64,000 bases of DNA from Thelephora terrestris (GCA_015956445.1 WIUZ02000006.1:558001-622000); one strand, 5' to 3'. Counted from the first letter of the stretch, positions 9,479 to 21,806 are shown. Numbers and translations: made by a program. Notes: generated from the letters alone by a model not told the origin.

Positions 9479-12400
9479 ATGTTCCTACTATCGTGCATAC
9501 TGGTATTTTTCCTCTCGTTCCCTAATTCCTTCGGTTCGTCCTCTACAAATCTGCTTTTCAACCTTCTGACTCGCTATCCTAAGCTTCCAGCATCAGACCA
9601 AGGCCACTTAAGCGGATCGCACACCCAGAAACTCTATCCATAGAAATCCTCCCCCGCTCTCATATCGATAATTACGACACCTTTAATCGGCGTTCTCGTT
9701 CCTTGGATTCCCTTGACCTCCTTCATTCGGACTCCTTTCGTCTCACCTTATCTGCGTTTGGGGAAACATTTTATCTCCATCTACAACCAAACGAGCACCT
9801 CATCCATCCTGCTGCCCGCATCAACTATTTCTCCACCAATCCCGATGGCCAAGCTGTCCTTACCCGCACAGAACCCCTCCTTCGAGAATCTGTGAAAGCA
9901 TACTATGGCGATGTCGTTCCTGCTCATCTCTCCTTAGAGAAGTTGCGACTCGATGCTGCCAGGGTCGTACCGGATACAACCCATCGTCTCGGTTGGGCGC
10001 GTATCATGGTCCATTACCAGGGTGACCCAAACACAGGAGCACCTCCTGTCGTTGAAGGTGCATTCACCGTGGGCGGTGTTACTCATCATATTTTGACCTC
10101 AGACAATTACTTGCGGAACAAACAACGGCTTGACCCCGAGATCGTTGACCTAACCCACTCGGCCGCCGGTCTCGTGATTTGGAGAGATTCCGACGTCCTA
10201 CCAAACCACGAAGAAGAGGCACTCCGCCTGAAGCACGGTTTACCGCCCAAAGTTTCTGCCCTTGAGCGGCCCACTTCATGTGCACATGATTCGCTCACCT
10301 ACAACACCGACCCATACGAGAATCCCGCGCTAAGGATTCCACAAGCGTCCTCGTCTTGGTATGACCCATTCAATGTGCTGGACACAAGTCCCATATTCCC
10401 AAATGTTTCTGCCTTCAAGCGAGATGATGTTGCCGGAGATGGAATGAACACCACCAAGTGAGCGCTAGAACCTGCCGTCGTCTTATCTTGTCTCAAATCT
10501 GCCTTTGAGTTTCGTCAACAACATCGGCGATGGATCTGGGTGCCCCTCTAGTCCAAAGGTCGTTTATATGGGTGTTGCAGCTGACTGCACGTATACCCGA
10601 CTGTACGGATCCCAGTCAAACGCAACTCAACAAATTCTGAACGACTGGAACTCGGCAAGTGCACTGTATAAGAACACTTTCAAGATTTCACTTGGTATCG
10701 TAGAGCTACAAATCATGGATTCTAATTGTCCCTCCTCTACGGACCCAACAGTACCTTGGAACATCGACTGCGGGTCCGTCACGCTCAGCGATCGCCTTTC
10801 TCTCTTCTCCCAGTGGAGGGGGGGTAAGGGGGTAGATGGGTCCGGCCTCTGGCATCTTTTGTCGACATGCACAACTGGATCTGAAGTGGGTATTGCCTGG
10901 TTGGCAACTTTGTGCGTACTTTCTTGCCTGTATCACTCGTATCTATCTAACGGATCTTTCACCGTAGGTGTCAGGTAACTGCGACTGGAAACTCTCCCAA
11001 CGTCGTCTCAGGCACTGGGGTCTCGACTGCCGGAAGGACCGAATGGCAGGTTATTTCCCATGAAATTGGTCACAATTTTGGTGCGATTGTATGTCACCCT
11101 TCCTCCTCGGAACGATCCATTGGTCACTGAAATGTTCCACCCAGCATGATGTAGGCGTTCGCGGACTTTGTGCCCCAGCTTGACGGCACTGATGCTTTTC
11201 TGAAGTGCACGGATGGCTGTTCAATGTCCAGCGCTTGTTGTCCCTTTAGCACGACGACATGCAGTGCTAGTTCCAAATTCATCATGAACCCCACCACATC
11301 CGAAAGCGAGGCTCAATTTTCGCCTTGCAGCCTTGGTAATATTTGTAAGCCTCCCCCGTGGTCCGCAACACCCTAGCACTGATCAGAACCCAACTTCGAA
11401 GGTTCGTTGATGATGGGTGTCGGAGGCGGCCAAACAAATACGTCTTGTGTTCTTGACCCTGATCCCACGCGTCAGGTCATCTCTATGCAGATGTGTGGCA
11501 ATGGGATCGTCGAAGCGGGAGAAGAGTGTGACCCCGGTTTGGGTAGCAATTCAACATGCTGTGATCCACAGACTTGCAAATTCACAGCCGGAGCCGTGTG
11601 CGACCCAACTAGTTCGACTTGCTGCACAAGTGATTGTCAGTTGGCTCCAGCAACGCAATTATGCAGGCAGTCCAGGGACGCTAGATGTGATGTGGCCGAG
11701 TTTTGCACCGGTACTTCGTCAACGTGCCCGACAGATACCACCAAACCAAACGGTGAGGGAGAGACTTTTACCCCTATGCTCCAGATGGTCCTCATATCTC
11801 TCCAAGGTCAAAGCTGCGGGAGTGGAGGGCTCGCGTGCGCCGACGGTATTTGCACCTCATTGGATTGTAAGCTTCCTTCGCGTTGTATACATTCACTTTT
11901 GTAGAACTGACCATCCATTAGTACAGTGTCAATCGGCGGGTTCCACGCTTGGGCTGACTAAGGCATGCCCGGCGAAGAACGACAAGTCCTGCCAAGTCTC
12001 ATGCCAGGATCCCGGAACGGCCAACCAATGCATTGTCCTACAGACACAACTGGCGAATGGGTCACCTTGCGGTGCGCGCACGTTCATTCACTGTGACGAG
12101 AGAATCGCTGAAGTTATTGGTGACAAACAGGTTACGGCGGAACATGTCTGAACGGAAGTTGTCACAGTGGTTCAATCTGGGATACCTTCAAGGTGAGGCA
12201 CCCGCTCATATTCCACGAACACAATGATGCTTATAGCCCCCTTTCAGGCATGGTATACGGAGAACCTGCAGATCTCGGTTCCGGTGACAGTTGTAGTGGG
12301 CCTATTCGTCTTAATAGCCACAGCGTACTGTTTCAAAGGTATGACTTGCACTATGTACCATTTACCTTGACAAACGCTGACGCTTCTTACACAGCGGTGT

Positions 12401-12726
12401 TCAGGCGCGTCAACGGGAGTCGATCGAGGCGGCTGTCAACAGAGCCTGCATTGGCTCGAATACGTGCCCAGCGAATCTCGAGCTGGCCAACAGAGAATAG
12501 CGCTCCCAGCAGTGTCTCCCAAGGCCGTGGGGCATTGCCGAGGCAACCGAGGCAAGTGGGGCCTGGTATGGCTGGGATCGGTGCGAACGGATTAGTCCGG
12601 GAGGAAAACCCATTCATGTTCAATGGCCCACCGATTTCCCACCCTCCAGCATTACAGCCTCGTCATCACCGGGATTGGGTAGATGCTAGTGTTTACAACG
12701 GACACGGGTATCAACCTCATTATTAG
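9479..12726 (+). CDS. ADAM-type zinc metalloprotease, type I membrane protein
   Basis: The product is a predicted secretory-pathway membrane protease of the M12B/adamalysin family. The start at 9,479 is chosen because it gives a signal peptide (MFLLSCILVFFLSF) and splices to a propeptide reading LKRIAHPETLSIEILPRSH. The metalloprotease domain (about 10,500-11,350) carries the zinc motif HEIGHNFGA, split by an intron so that the following HD comes from the next exon. A disintegrin-like Cys-rich domain follows (CGNGIVEAGEECDPGLGSN through CDVAEFCTGTSSTCPTD, about 11,490-11,740), then a Cys-rich region, a transmembrane helix (VTVVVGLFVLIATAYCF, about 12,285-12,340) and a cytosolic tail ending DWVDASVYNGHGYQPHY. 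At least eight exons. All zinc-ligand positions seen are intact, so activity is plausible. Exon borders are approximate. Confidence 0.9.
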
Positions 12727-13050
12727 ATACATAACACATCGTCGCAAGCACCGCGTTTCTCACACTCGACTTTTGGACATTTTTTTTCTGCGGAAGACAT
12801 CTCAGCTTGGTTTCCTGTCATTCATGACAATGTAAAGACCAGATTTCAATGAATATAGGCATCTAATGACGACTAGTGGAGAAAGCGACCAGGGATTGTC
12901 CAGAGGCTATAGTATGGGGACCCAATAATCATGCTGAGTGCAGCGTATATAATACATGTAAGACTGTAGGAAACCTAACAGTAGGAAACAATTGAATGCT
13001 GGAGAGCAAAATCATGGGGAACAACAATGTGAGTACGCGGTCAGTTCGTT
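12727..13050. other. convergent intergenic gap
   Basis: The 3' ends of the ADAM gene (+) and the A1 protease-like gene (-) face each other here. No ORF, RNA gene or repeat is recognised. Confidence 0.5.
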
Positions 13051-14889
13051 TCATCTTTTGCGGGCGCGACCTGGGAAGAGGTTCGGTTGTTGTTGCTGGG
13101 AAGAGTCACTTGGGCCAGTGGGATACGTCTGGTCATAAGATGGGGGTAACAGATGGTCGTGGATATCAGGGGATTGGGGAACTTCATCGACGGGTCCTGG
13201 AGTGGTCAGAGGTTGAGAATTAGTAGCATAGGAAAGAGCGGTGGGGCTAATCGTCGGAACATTCGGCGCAGGTTGGGCGACGAAAGGGAAGGGCTCGACG
13301 ACTTTGTTTTCCACGAAACGTCCGACTTTGCCGCCTCGGTCTTCGGAATCCAAAATGTCCTTCAGCTGTTGCCGATCGCGACGGCGAATCCAGAAGAATA
13401 TTGCAAGTGAGATGATGGCGATACCAGCTACACCGCCCACGACACCGCCAACGATAGGTCCAATGATCGACGACGGGACGGCACGTTTAGCAAATCCGAT
13501 TTGATCGCTTTGAGGAGAATTGGGGTTCCCGATTTGGACGATTCTAGAAGATGGGTTAAAACGAAAGCGTGAGGACACATTGATCATCAGGCTCACACGT
13601 AGAGCGAGCTCATAAATGCGCTTCCGAAAAGATATTGATTGTTGCTGGCATCGGCCCAGCCTTGAATATTGCTCACACAGGTACCATTATCCAAGGTTTG
13701 GACGAGGAGTGTCTGGTCCACTTGCCAGGGTTGTCCTCCAATGATCGTCGAGAGGGAGAACTTGGAGTTGCACGGGACGGTGTATACAATAGATTGACCA
13801 TCGTCAGATGGTTGGGAAGACGAGCCTTGTATTGATGCATCTGTGGAAAGATGAATGTGAAAACGTTCCAAGACAGGCAATACACCCACTCACGTATCAG
13901 CTGAGCTTCCTGAGATGGGAAAAACATGTTGGGGTAGTACATGTCGAAAACGGAAGGAAGCTCTTGGTCACTGTTGGTTACGGTGGTTCCCCCCGTCTTG
14001 AACTTCCAACCGTCGATTTGAAAAGTAGCAGCGTCAGAGTCGGAAGAGACCGTAGTGACTTTCCAAGTGATGTCGCCACTATAGGCGCTTGGGTCTGCTC
14101 CGAGCCAATGCAGAGAGCCAGCGTTGTCAGATCCCTTGGGGTTTGGGGGCTGAAGAGCAAGACCAAAAGTGACAGATGGCCTGGCGGGCTGGCGGCTGAA
14201 TACACCGCCGACAATGCTCACGTTGAGGTTGTTTGTAGCTCGACCTGAAGCCAGACCGAACAGGCCAGAGGCTTGATCGCCATAGAGCTGAGAAGACTGG
14301 TTGGACATGAGGACTGAAGAAGATAGCAAATGATTAGGGCCTCCGCTGAGATCCGTAGATCTGGAGAATAGTATACACGCACTGGTCTGGTTGGGGTAAT
14401 TCCAACTGGAGCCGTTCTGTGCATGAAGAAAACAATCCTCCTTGATGAGCGGGCCAGAGGTTGATGCGCCTCCGATGAGATTGATGCTGGCGGAATTGGG
14501 AAGGGAAATGGCAGTCGTAGAGTTCTGTTCGTTGTACCTGAAGATGAGAGGGGTAGTTCGTTGATCAGGCACCGGATCGGCGGTGGTGTAATTAATGAGG
14601 GAAGCAGCTTACGAATTCACGGTGCCGCAAGTCGCGCAGCCCGCGCCGGCGACAGTCATGAATGGTGTGCTGGTGGTAAGTACGAAGTTGAAGTTTTGGG
14701 CGGCAGAATCAGTGGCCTAGTGAGGAGGTCAGGAGGGCTTGATGGAACGTGATAACGCATACTCGCCATCTGGGCGTTGACTAGGTACCGTTGACTGGAA
14801 TCGGATGTGAGCTTAACATTCCAAAAATTGGGGTCATTCGCTGCGAAGGCCAGCGAGACAGAGAGGAAGATGGAGGAGAATCGCCTCAT
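13051..14889 (-). CDS. membrane-anchored A1 (pepsin-fold) protease-like protein, catalytic motifs degenerate
   Basis: A signal peptide (MRRFSSIFLSVSLAFAAN) leads into a pepsin-type N-lobe. Where pepsins read DTGS, this gene reads FNFVLTTSTPFMTVAGAGC, so the first catalytic Asp and its Gly are replaced (TTST). The fold continues with GLFGLASGRATNNL, a typical A1 strand. Near the expected second DTG/DSG motif the text reads ELPSVFDMYYPNMFFP, again without the motif. A juxtamembrane region is followed by a transmembrane helix (about 13,405-13,470: SIIGPIVGGVVGGVAGIAII) and a cytosolic Pro/Ser/Gln-rich tail ending RARKR. At least five exons. The family is likely from overall layout; the protein is probably not an active peptidase. 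Role unknown, perhaps wall or surface binding. Confidence 0.75.
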
Positions 14890-15586
14890 GGGGCGAGGAG
14901 TCGGAGGGGGGTGTGGTGGCGGGGGAGGGAGAGAAGATCCAAGAGAGCCAAGGTGAACCCCGAAGGGTTATATATTCAATTGATTTGTCAAAGACGTCAA
15001 CCTGTGCGCCCATCATACAACACGAAGTGGACACCTCGGAGATCAGGAATGTGCATTTGGGCGAGCCGGCGATCGAGGCGGAACACCGTCCCTCCAGAGG
15101 TCCGTCAGGCTCTCAGATCTCCGAGCACAACCATGAGCAACTACAAAAGCAGGTTGGTAAACGGCCATCGCAGTGTGGATCGGCCCTCGGCCTCAGCGCT
15201 CAGCGGCAGATCGCAGCAGATCGCCAGCGTGACGCCTCTGTGGCTCCCGGCCAAATTAGTTCAAAGCAGTGTCGGGGATCTGCCGGTGAACGATGAACAG
15301 GGGAAATGTCACAATCCAACCGGCGGTATTGGCGGGAAGACGTTTCAAAGACAAATTCCCTCACGCAGTCGCAGTTGGAGAAGCCCCCCTCTCGGTGGGA
15401 CCCATCTCTATTCCTACACTATTCAGCTAAATGCAGCACAAGAAGAAAAAAGACAAAGAAAGCTACGCGACGAAAACGTGATCTTAGCCCGTCAGCGACA
15501 GATAAAATAGAGTGCCCCAGGCAAAACGGTACCAGTTAAACGGCGTCAAGTAGAAAGACAGGAGGCAGAGGCTTTTGTCCAGCAAG
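14890..15586. other. intergenic DNA upstream of the A1-like gene
   Basis: This gap holds the promoter side of the A1-like gene and the 3' side of the secreted-protein gene. Short plus-strand ORFs have no recognisable domain and look random. Nothing else is seen. Confidence 0.45.
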
Positions 15587-17077
15587 TTAGTCCCATGTGA
15601 GGAACCGCCTCTCGTAACGCCGGCCGTTGCCTCCGCCCTGTTTGCCGCCTTTCTTGCCCTTCTTAACCGGGTTCTGATTGTTGTTCCCACCGTTGCTGGC
15701 GGGGGTCTGGTTCTGACCATTAGTATTACCACTGGTAGTAGTGTTGTTGCCGCCGTTATTGCCACTGGTAGTAGTATTGTTGTTGCCGCCGTTATTGCCA
15801 CTGGTCGTAGTGTTGTTTCCACCGCCGTTGTTGTTGTTGCCTGTGCTGTTATTGCCAGTGTTGTTGTTGTTGCCCGTGCCGTTGTTGTTATTACCATTTC
15901 CGCCAACGGTGAACTAGAAGGATGCATCACTGGATGTCAGCAAGCATGCAAGGGGAGCAGAAGGGGAACAGACGCACGTAAACAGCATCATCTACGGATC
16001 CACGCTGGGCAACTGGTACAATAACCCCTTGGTGATTCGCGGCGGTAGTGATAGAAGAGAGCCTATATGTACCAGCAGGAAGGCCGCTGGTGACATCAGC
16101 AGTAAGCTGGCCGTTGGTTGCAACACTGTTCAGACCCTTGAAGAAAGCAAAGACGCGCGGATTCGTGGGCTGCGTCGAGGCAAGGGATGGAATCGCTTCA
16201 ATGACGACGTGGTTGTGTCCAATAACCTGCCCGGCGTTGTTCAGTTGTTGAGGCGCAGCGAAGTAGGTGGTGGTTGCGTCGGTGAAGTCTCCAGTTTGCA
16301 TCCCTTGTGTGTTCTGAAAGTAATATGAGCGAGAGCGGTTTAGTGATCATCCCAGCAAGGTACGAACCAGGACAACAGTAAATGCAGTGTTGGCGTCCAC
16401 ATTTCCACCATTGGTAGGGAACTGGAACTTGCAGGAAGGCATATTGTCGACACTAGGAATATCACCCATCGGTGTAGGGTTACACGAGCCGCCTTGAACC
16501 TGCAGGCCGTTTGTGATCGTCTTGCCGACACAGAAGTTGATAAAGTTGTTGCTTGAAGGGGCATTACTTCCCAGTCCTTTCGTGAAAGAGGGTCGAACTT
16601 ACGTGCTGACGAGGGAGTTGGCTTCGCCTGCTCCTGAACCTGTACCGTTGATATTCTGAATGACAGAGGGGTCCAAAGCTGGGATAGAATGTCAGTACGA
16701 GTCGAGTGCCGAGGTTAGGAGGCAGATCTCACTAAGGGAAGTCTGAGGGTTCCCATTTCCACCGTTCTGGTTGTTGTTCGCGTTGGTGGTGCTGTTGTTG
16801 CCGCCATTCTGGTTGTTGTTTCCAGTAGTGTTGTTATTGCCACCGGTGTTGTTGTTGCCGTTGTTCTGGTTATTATTGCCACCTTTTAAACGATTATTCC
16901 CTTGGTTGCCGCCAAACCTGTTATTCTAAGTGGACAGAGGTCATTGGTCAGAAAGCGAGATAAGGAGCCAGACAGACTTACTTGACGCGCCGCAAAGTCA
17001 TGCGACCCTGGGACGAAGAGGGCAGTTGAACACTGGGCCACGGCAAGGAGAGCGACAGAGATCCCGAAGCACTTCAT
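15587..17077 (-). CDS. secreted fungal protein with Asn/Gly-rich tracts
   Basis: The product starts with a signal peptide (MKCFGISVALLAVAQCSTAL) and a short arm rich in Asn and Gly (about 16,750-16,920). The conserved core follows: SNNFINFCVGKTITNGLQV, then PMGDIPSVDNMPSCKFQFP, then TTYFAAPQQLNNAGQVIGHN, then TSGLPAGTYRLSSITTAANH and a final PVAQRGSVDDAVY. This core is a widespread extracellular protein of Agaricomycetes, often mislabelled as ribosomal protein S17 in databases; its function is not known. A second Asn/Gly/Thr-rich tract (about 15,680-15,910) leads to a basic C-terminus (KKGKKGGKQGGGNGRRYERR) and stop at 15,587. At least four introns. The low-complexity tracts and basic tail suggest wall or matrix attachment (inference). 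Confidence 0.8.
15680..15910. repeat. trinucleotide-rich low-complexity tract (AAC/GGC coding)
   Basis: Runs of GTT, GCC and ACT triplets on the plus strand encode the C-terminal Asn/Gly/Thr tract of the secreted protein. Imperfect units around GGTAGTAGTGTTGTTGCCGC recur several times. A similar tract is at 16,755-16,885. Confidence 0.75.
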
Positions 17078-17522
17078 GGGACTTTGCACAGATGGAACGC
17101 AGGGGGAACGATAGATGCACGGGTCTGGGAGAAACGACGGTGATGATCGAAGCGAGCTCCTTTGTCAAAAAGGTTGCAGAAGAAAGAAAAAAACGAAAGG
17201 TTTAATCCTGGAGAGGCAAGTTCTAGTGAGAGAGGTCGTGAGTGGACGCTGAAGGTGAGATGGGTTAGCCTTACGAAGAGAATGATAAGCAGCGCTGCTG
17301 CGAGGCTTAGCTGATCCTGGCCAAAAAGGCTTGAAAGGAAAGAAAGTGGGAGAGAAGAGAGAGAGGGGGGTAGAAAAAGAGCTGTTGGGGGGGGCGATCG
17401 CTGCTTGTGGGGTGCTTATAACAGGCGGCGGGTTTTTTGCGCGCGCATCCATGGCAACGGTCGACAAAGACAACGGGACAAGCCAAAATCAAATGTCATT
17501 ATGTTTTTCTCACGCGATTGAG
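17078..17522. other. promoter region of the secreted-protein gene
   Basis: The gap lies upstream of the secreted-protein gene and downstream of the SAP30-like gene. It contains a purine-rich stretch (GGGAGAGAAGAGAGAGAGGG, about 17,347-17,368). No gene is supported. Confidence 0.4.
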
Positions 17523-18430
17523 CTAATTTCGCTTCGCTAAGTATAGAATTCGCTATCCGGTCAAGACATGGCTGTTGGAAACGAGTATGAAAGGGACACT
17601 TACCATTCGCTGAGTTCTTCACCAAGGCAAGAAAAGTGGCCAATGTGTCCATCTCGTGCACAGGCCCTTCCCGGAAGTGCCGTTCTGCTAATCTGGCGAG
17701 AACAATGTCCAAGTCGGCGATGTCGGCGAGGGTCACTGTCCTATGAAATGAAGAGGAACCGGCAACATCATCTTCGTCGTCGGGGGAACAATGGTGCTTC
17801 ACGCTAAACATAGAACGATCGGGTTGCCGTTGTTGCGGCGACGGTCTGACATTGGTATTGGTGATTTGGTGGTGTTGTTGGCCATCATCGTCCTCCAGCA
17901 TTGCGACGGTTGCGGTGGGACTGGGGAACCTAATTGGCCGGCCGGGCTGGGGACCGAGGAGCGTTTCTGGAGGTGGTGGACTCATAGCTGAGATCGGGGA
18001 CGGATGCAGGACGGGTGTGATATCGAACTGCACGAGATATTGTTGGACAACCTCTCTGGGAAGGGTAGTAAAGTCGACCTGTGGATATATGCGTGATTTG
18101 AGTTACAATTGAACGATTCCGACCCGGTCAAAACGCACTAGAGAAGGAGGTAAGGCTGCCAACTCTTGGGTTCTGTGCGCCGCTCATGAGTCCGACGAAT
18201 AGGAAAGATGGTAGGGTCGTACACGGATTGAACCTTCTTCCTCTTAGCCCTCCTACCGTCTGGGACGGCTGACATTTTGTCGACGGAGTCCCTTGGACGC
18301 TTGGAACCGGAAGCGCCGATGTAGGCGGCGTCGTCATCTTTTGGTTTCCTCCTCGAGGTCTACGGCGTGTTCTGTAATGTGAGCGGAGATAGAGATAGGT
18401 GTAAATACTCACAGAAGATTGTGGAGGCAT
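17523..18430 (-). CDS. possible SAP30-like Sin3-binding subunit of a histone deacetylase complex
   Basis: Exon 1 encodes only MPPQSS, followed by a 5' GTGAGT intron. Exon 2 is basic and nuclear-looking (GSKRPRDSVDKM, GRRAKRKKVQSVYDP). Exon 3 begins VDFTTLPREVVQQYLVQFDI, which resembles the Sin3-binding motif of SAP30 proteins (a VDF start, a short helix, then a Tyr-containing helix). A Pro/Ser-rich acidic stretch follows, and the C-terminal part carries a helical segment (LADIADLDIVLARLAERHF, EMDTLATFLALVKNS). The proposed stop (17,523) depends on the last intron (AG at about 17,541). Identification rests on one motif, so it is tentative; other small chromatin or transcription cofactors are possible. 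It is divergent from ARO2 with 183 bp between start codons. Confidence 0.5.
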
Positions 18431-18613
18431 CTGGACGAACTCTTTCCCAGTCCGTGATCGACTCCGATGACACAGGTTTCTCTTCGTATATACGCCGTGC
18501 CAACTTGATGTTGGTATAAGAACCAGGTAGAATTTCTCTCCCTATCTTTCACCGTTTCCCCACCACCACCACCACCACCACCCTCTCTCTTGCCTACTCG
18601 CCTACCGTCCAAG
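18431..18613. promoter_or_regulatory. bidirectional promoter of SAP30-like gene and ARO2
   Basis: Only 183 bp separate the two start codons. The ARO2 side contains a CT-rich stretch with a (CCA)n run (about 18,557-18,581), typical of fungal core promoters without a clear TATA box. No specific factor site is claimed. Confidence 0.5.
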
Positions 18614-20073
18614 ATGTCCACCTTTGGCACTCTCTTCCGAGTCACGACCTACGGTGAAAGCCACTGTGCTTCAGTCGGTGCAATCATCGACGGTTGTCCC
18701 CCAGTAAATCCTCTCTTTTAATAAGCCGTGGATTATTGATAGAGCGCGGTCGACCTAGGGTTTGGTTTTGGACGCAAAAGACATTCAAGTTCAGTTGACT
18801 CGCAGAAGACCTGGCCAATCTAATCTTACCACTCCGGTATCTTTTCGTTCTTTGAACGTAAATGACCACCATCCGTGCTCAGAGGTTTTTTCTTGTAGAG
18901 ATCTGAAAAAGACCTTGTCCATCTCCAGTCTGGCTTGGAGCACGGCGTAACTCTCGGAACGCCCATTGCATTGCTCGTAAAGAATGAAGACCAGCGTCCC
19001 CATGATTACTCGGAGACGGATCTTTACCCGCGACCCTCTCACGCTGATTACACCTACCTTGAAAAATACGGATTGAAAGCGAGCAGTGGTGGTGGAAGGA
19101 GTTCTGCCCGCGAGACGATAGGTCTGTACCTAGGCCTTTCCATCATCGCAGGTCCTCATGATTCGTCTTTGCTATCAGGTCGTGTAGCCGCTGGTGCGAT
19201 CGCGGAGCACTACCTCAAAAAAGTCTACGGGGTCGAAATCGTTGCCTTTGTCTCGTCGGTCGGCAAAATCCATCTTCCAGATTCTCTCGCTCCTCCATCC
19301 TTGACCAGCCTGAAAGAGGGCGAGGAAGAGGACGAGGTTGTGGACGCTTTGTCGCCCGAGTTCAGGAAACTGCTGGCCACCATCACCCGTGAAGAGGTGG
19401 ACAAGTATACCACCAGGTGCCCTCACCAAGAGACCTCTGACAAGATGACCAGCGTAACTCATTTCGAAATCAAATCTCTCGGTCCATTTTCTCTGACATA
19501 TTTTTACAGAGAATTATCCGTGCAAAAGATAAACAAGATTCAATCGGCGGAACTGTCACTTGCGTCATCCGGAACGTCCCTTCTGGTCTCGGAGAACCCT
19601 GTTTTGACAAGTTTGAAGCCAAATTGGCCCACGCCATGTTGTCCATACCCGCCACTAAAGCGTTTGAGATCGGCTCCGGCTTCCGCGGAACCGAGGTCCC
19701 GGGCAGTAAACACAACGACATGTTCGTCAAGGCAGACGATGGCTCCCTTGTTACCTCAACAAACTGGAGTGGTGGAGTCCAAGGTGGCATCACCAATGGG
19801 GCGGATATCTACTTCAGGATCGGCTTCAAATCCCCAGCTACAATTTCCCAGCCTCAAGAAACGGCCCAATACGACGGAACCCCCGGAACCCTCGCCGCTC
19901 GCGGAAGGCACGATCCCTGTGTCGTCCCTCGTGCCGTCCCTATCGTCGAGGGCATGGCCGCGTTGGTCGTCATGGACCTACTTCTCATCCAGAACTCGCG
20001 CAAGACCGCAGCCAGCTTGCTCCCTCCTGTCACCACCTTACCCCCTACGATGGTCATGCCCAAGACGCAGTAA
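18614..20073 (+). CDS. ARO2: chorismate synthase
   Basis: Makes chorismate from 5-enolpyruvylshikimate-3-phosphate, the last shared step of aromatic amino-acid synthesis. The N-terminus [20 protein letters not shown] carries the first family signature (GESHC). Further conserved blocks are [31 protein letters not shown] (second signature), [52 protein letters not shown], and the third signature [20 protein letters not shown]. Residues match the family through MVMPKTQ and a stop at 20,071-20,073. Three or four introns are present (one near 18,704-18,920, another near 19,122-19,175, another near 19,450-19,510). Eukaryotic fungal enzymes usually also carry an intrinsic flavin reductase; this is family knowledge, not seen here. 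Confident call. Confidence 0.96.
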
Positions 20074-20488
20074 TACCCTGTGCGCTCGCCGTAGGGCAAG
20101 CACGTTATAAACTGTATTGTCCACAAGTCTGTAATTCGGTTCTGGATAGAACTTTAGAGGTTTTGCACCAAAGTCACTCCCTTGTAACTCGCGTTTCTCG
20201 CCGAGCCTCCTCGTCAATGTAAACTAATTAAATCAAGAGTTGTGGGCAAACGAGAGTATAAAGCGGGACGGGCACCAAATCGAGATCTCATCCAGGAGCC
20301 TGTGACGAACGGACTCGGTCGGTATCAAACGAGTCGTTTCAGAGTGAAATGAGGCTAACCGACGATACTGTGTAAACCATCCATCGTTATTCATGCATCA
20401 TGCGTCATCGTCAAATCTATCGTCCGAACAGCAACAGAAAACAGGCTCGCACTGGTATGCTATCCACTGAGAAAAAGCAAAACGGACG
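20074..20488. other. convergent intergenic gap
   Basis: This gap separates the 3' ends of ARO2 (+) and the hypothetical gene (-). I see no gene or repeat. Confidence 0.5.
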
Positions 20489-21806
20489 TCAGAACGCCGA
20501 CCGAACATTGTGAACTGTTGTACTTGCATGACGATTGAATAGTCTCCATGGCCACCGGCCAAATATCATTTCTTCTTCGCGCTTTAACCTACTTGCACAG
20601 TCCTCATCCTCATCCCCGCTACCTATCCTACTTCTCTCTCGCCGTTGGCGCGTGTAGTCGGGTACCGGTCCGCACTCGGATGCACGGAGGAACGGCGTTC
20701 GCTCGCTCACGGAAGAATCGCTATTCGCCCCTCGTCGCAGCTGCCTCTTTCTTTTGTTTCTTGTCTGGGCTAGGGAGTTTATTCGCTTCCCCAACGGTCC
20801 CAAAACGTTGTTCTCGTCTGCTTGGTACCTGAGTGGTGCAGATATTGATGATGAGGGTGATCCAGAAGCAGAACTATTTGCTGTGTCGATCCCATTTTCG
20901 ACGGTGGAGTTACCACGCGCACCGTCAAGGTTCCTGGACCGACCGCCTGAGTGTAGGCCTGAAGTTATACGAACCCGCGACCGGAAGTGAACTCTAGGAA
21001 TGGGATGTCGGGCCGCAACCGCAGGCGTCTGATCATCGTCAAGGGAGATAGCTGGTAATGGGGGGTGATTGATGATGGTGGTGGGAGGGTTATTAGAGGA
21101 GCAGCTCGAGGAGAATGACGTCCCCGTGGGAGTAGAACCACAGACACCGTCAGATCCCTCGTCCGCCAAATGCAGCTGAAGGGCATTTCCAGGTAGTATT
21201 GTGGATGGTGATGACCCTTCTTGTGTGATATTCCGCTCTCGTGAGGCAATAAGCGGTACGTCCAGGGGTGGTTTCTGGCGGTAAGCCGTCTGCGGATATT
21301 CCGCAGAATGCCCTCTACTGGAAGTGCCTCCGTTCATATCGGCCACATCTTCATACAGGAATTGGACATTGTCGGGTGAGAGTAATCTACGTAGTCGATT
21401 CCGCTTTCTTCTCTTCTTTGGGTGGGGAGAGCTCGAGCCTGGAAACGAAGATGGACCGTCGATGTCGGATAGACTGCACGATGAAAGGTTGTAGGGGTCG
21501 TCTCCCTCGAGGTTGATGTCAAGGGAAGCGAGAGCAGATGAGTCTGTTTGTACTCCTGGGGTATCGAGTGATTGTGCTTTAACTGGAATGACGACGATCA
21601 TCACGGTCCATTCTAACGCCTGGAAATCAGTTCATCCACTCACCGTCCTGTTCGCCAGCTCTAGGCGCGGGGGTTAAGTTGGCCGTCGTCGGGGGCGTGG
21701 CTGTGAGATCGGGTTTAGCCCCTCGCCATCGCTTGTCCCTCCTCTGTGGGGTATCATTTGACGTAGTTTCGTTGCCCGTGGACGAGTCGCATCCAGATGT
21801 CCGCAT
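20489..21806 (-). CDS. hypothetical protein, Ser-rich with basic patches
   Basis: I do not recognise this family. Exon 1 (21,645-21,806) would begin MRTSGCDSSTGNE; an intron of about 70 nt (GTGAGT donor, CAG acceptor near 21,575) joins it to a long second exon running to 20,489. The protein is rich in Ser, Pro and charged residues and looks largely disordered. Basic clusters (HPKKRRKRNRLRRLL, TRNKRKRQLRRG) could be nuclear-localisation signals. The C-terminus is the best-formed part (RLKREEEMIFGRWPWRLFNRH). The long frame with uniform codon use argues that it is real. The start could lie further upstream. Confidence 0.6.
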
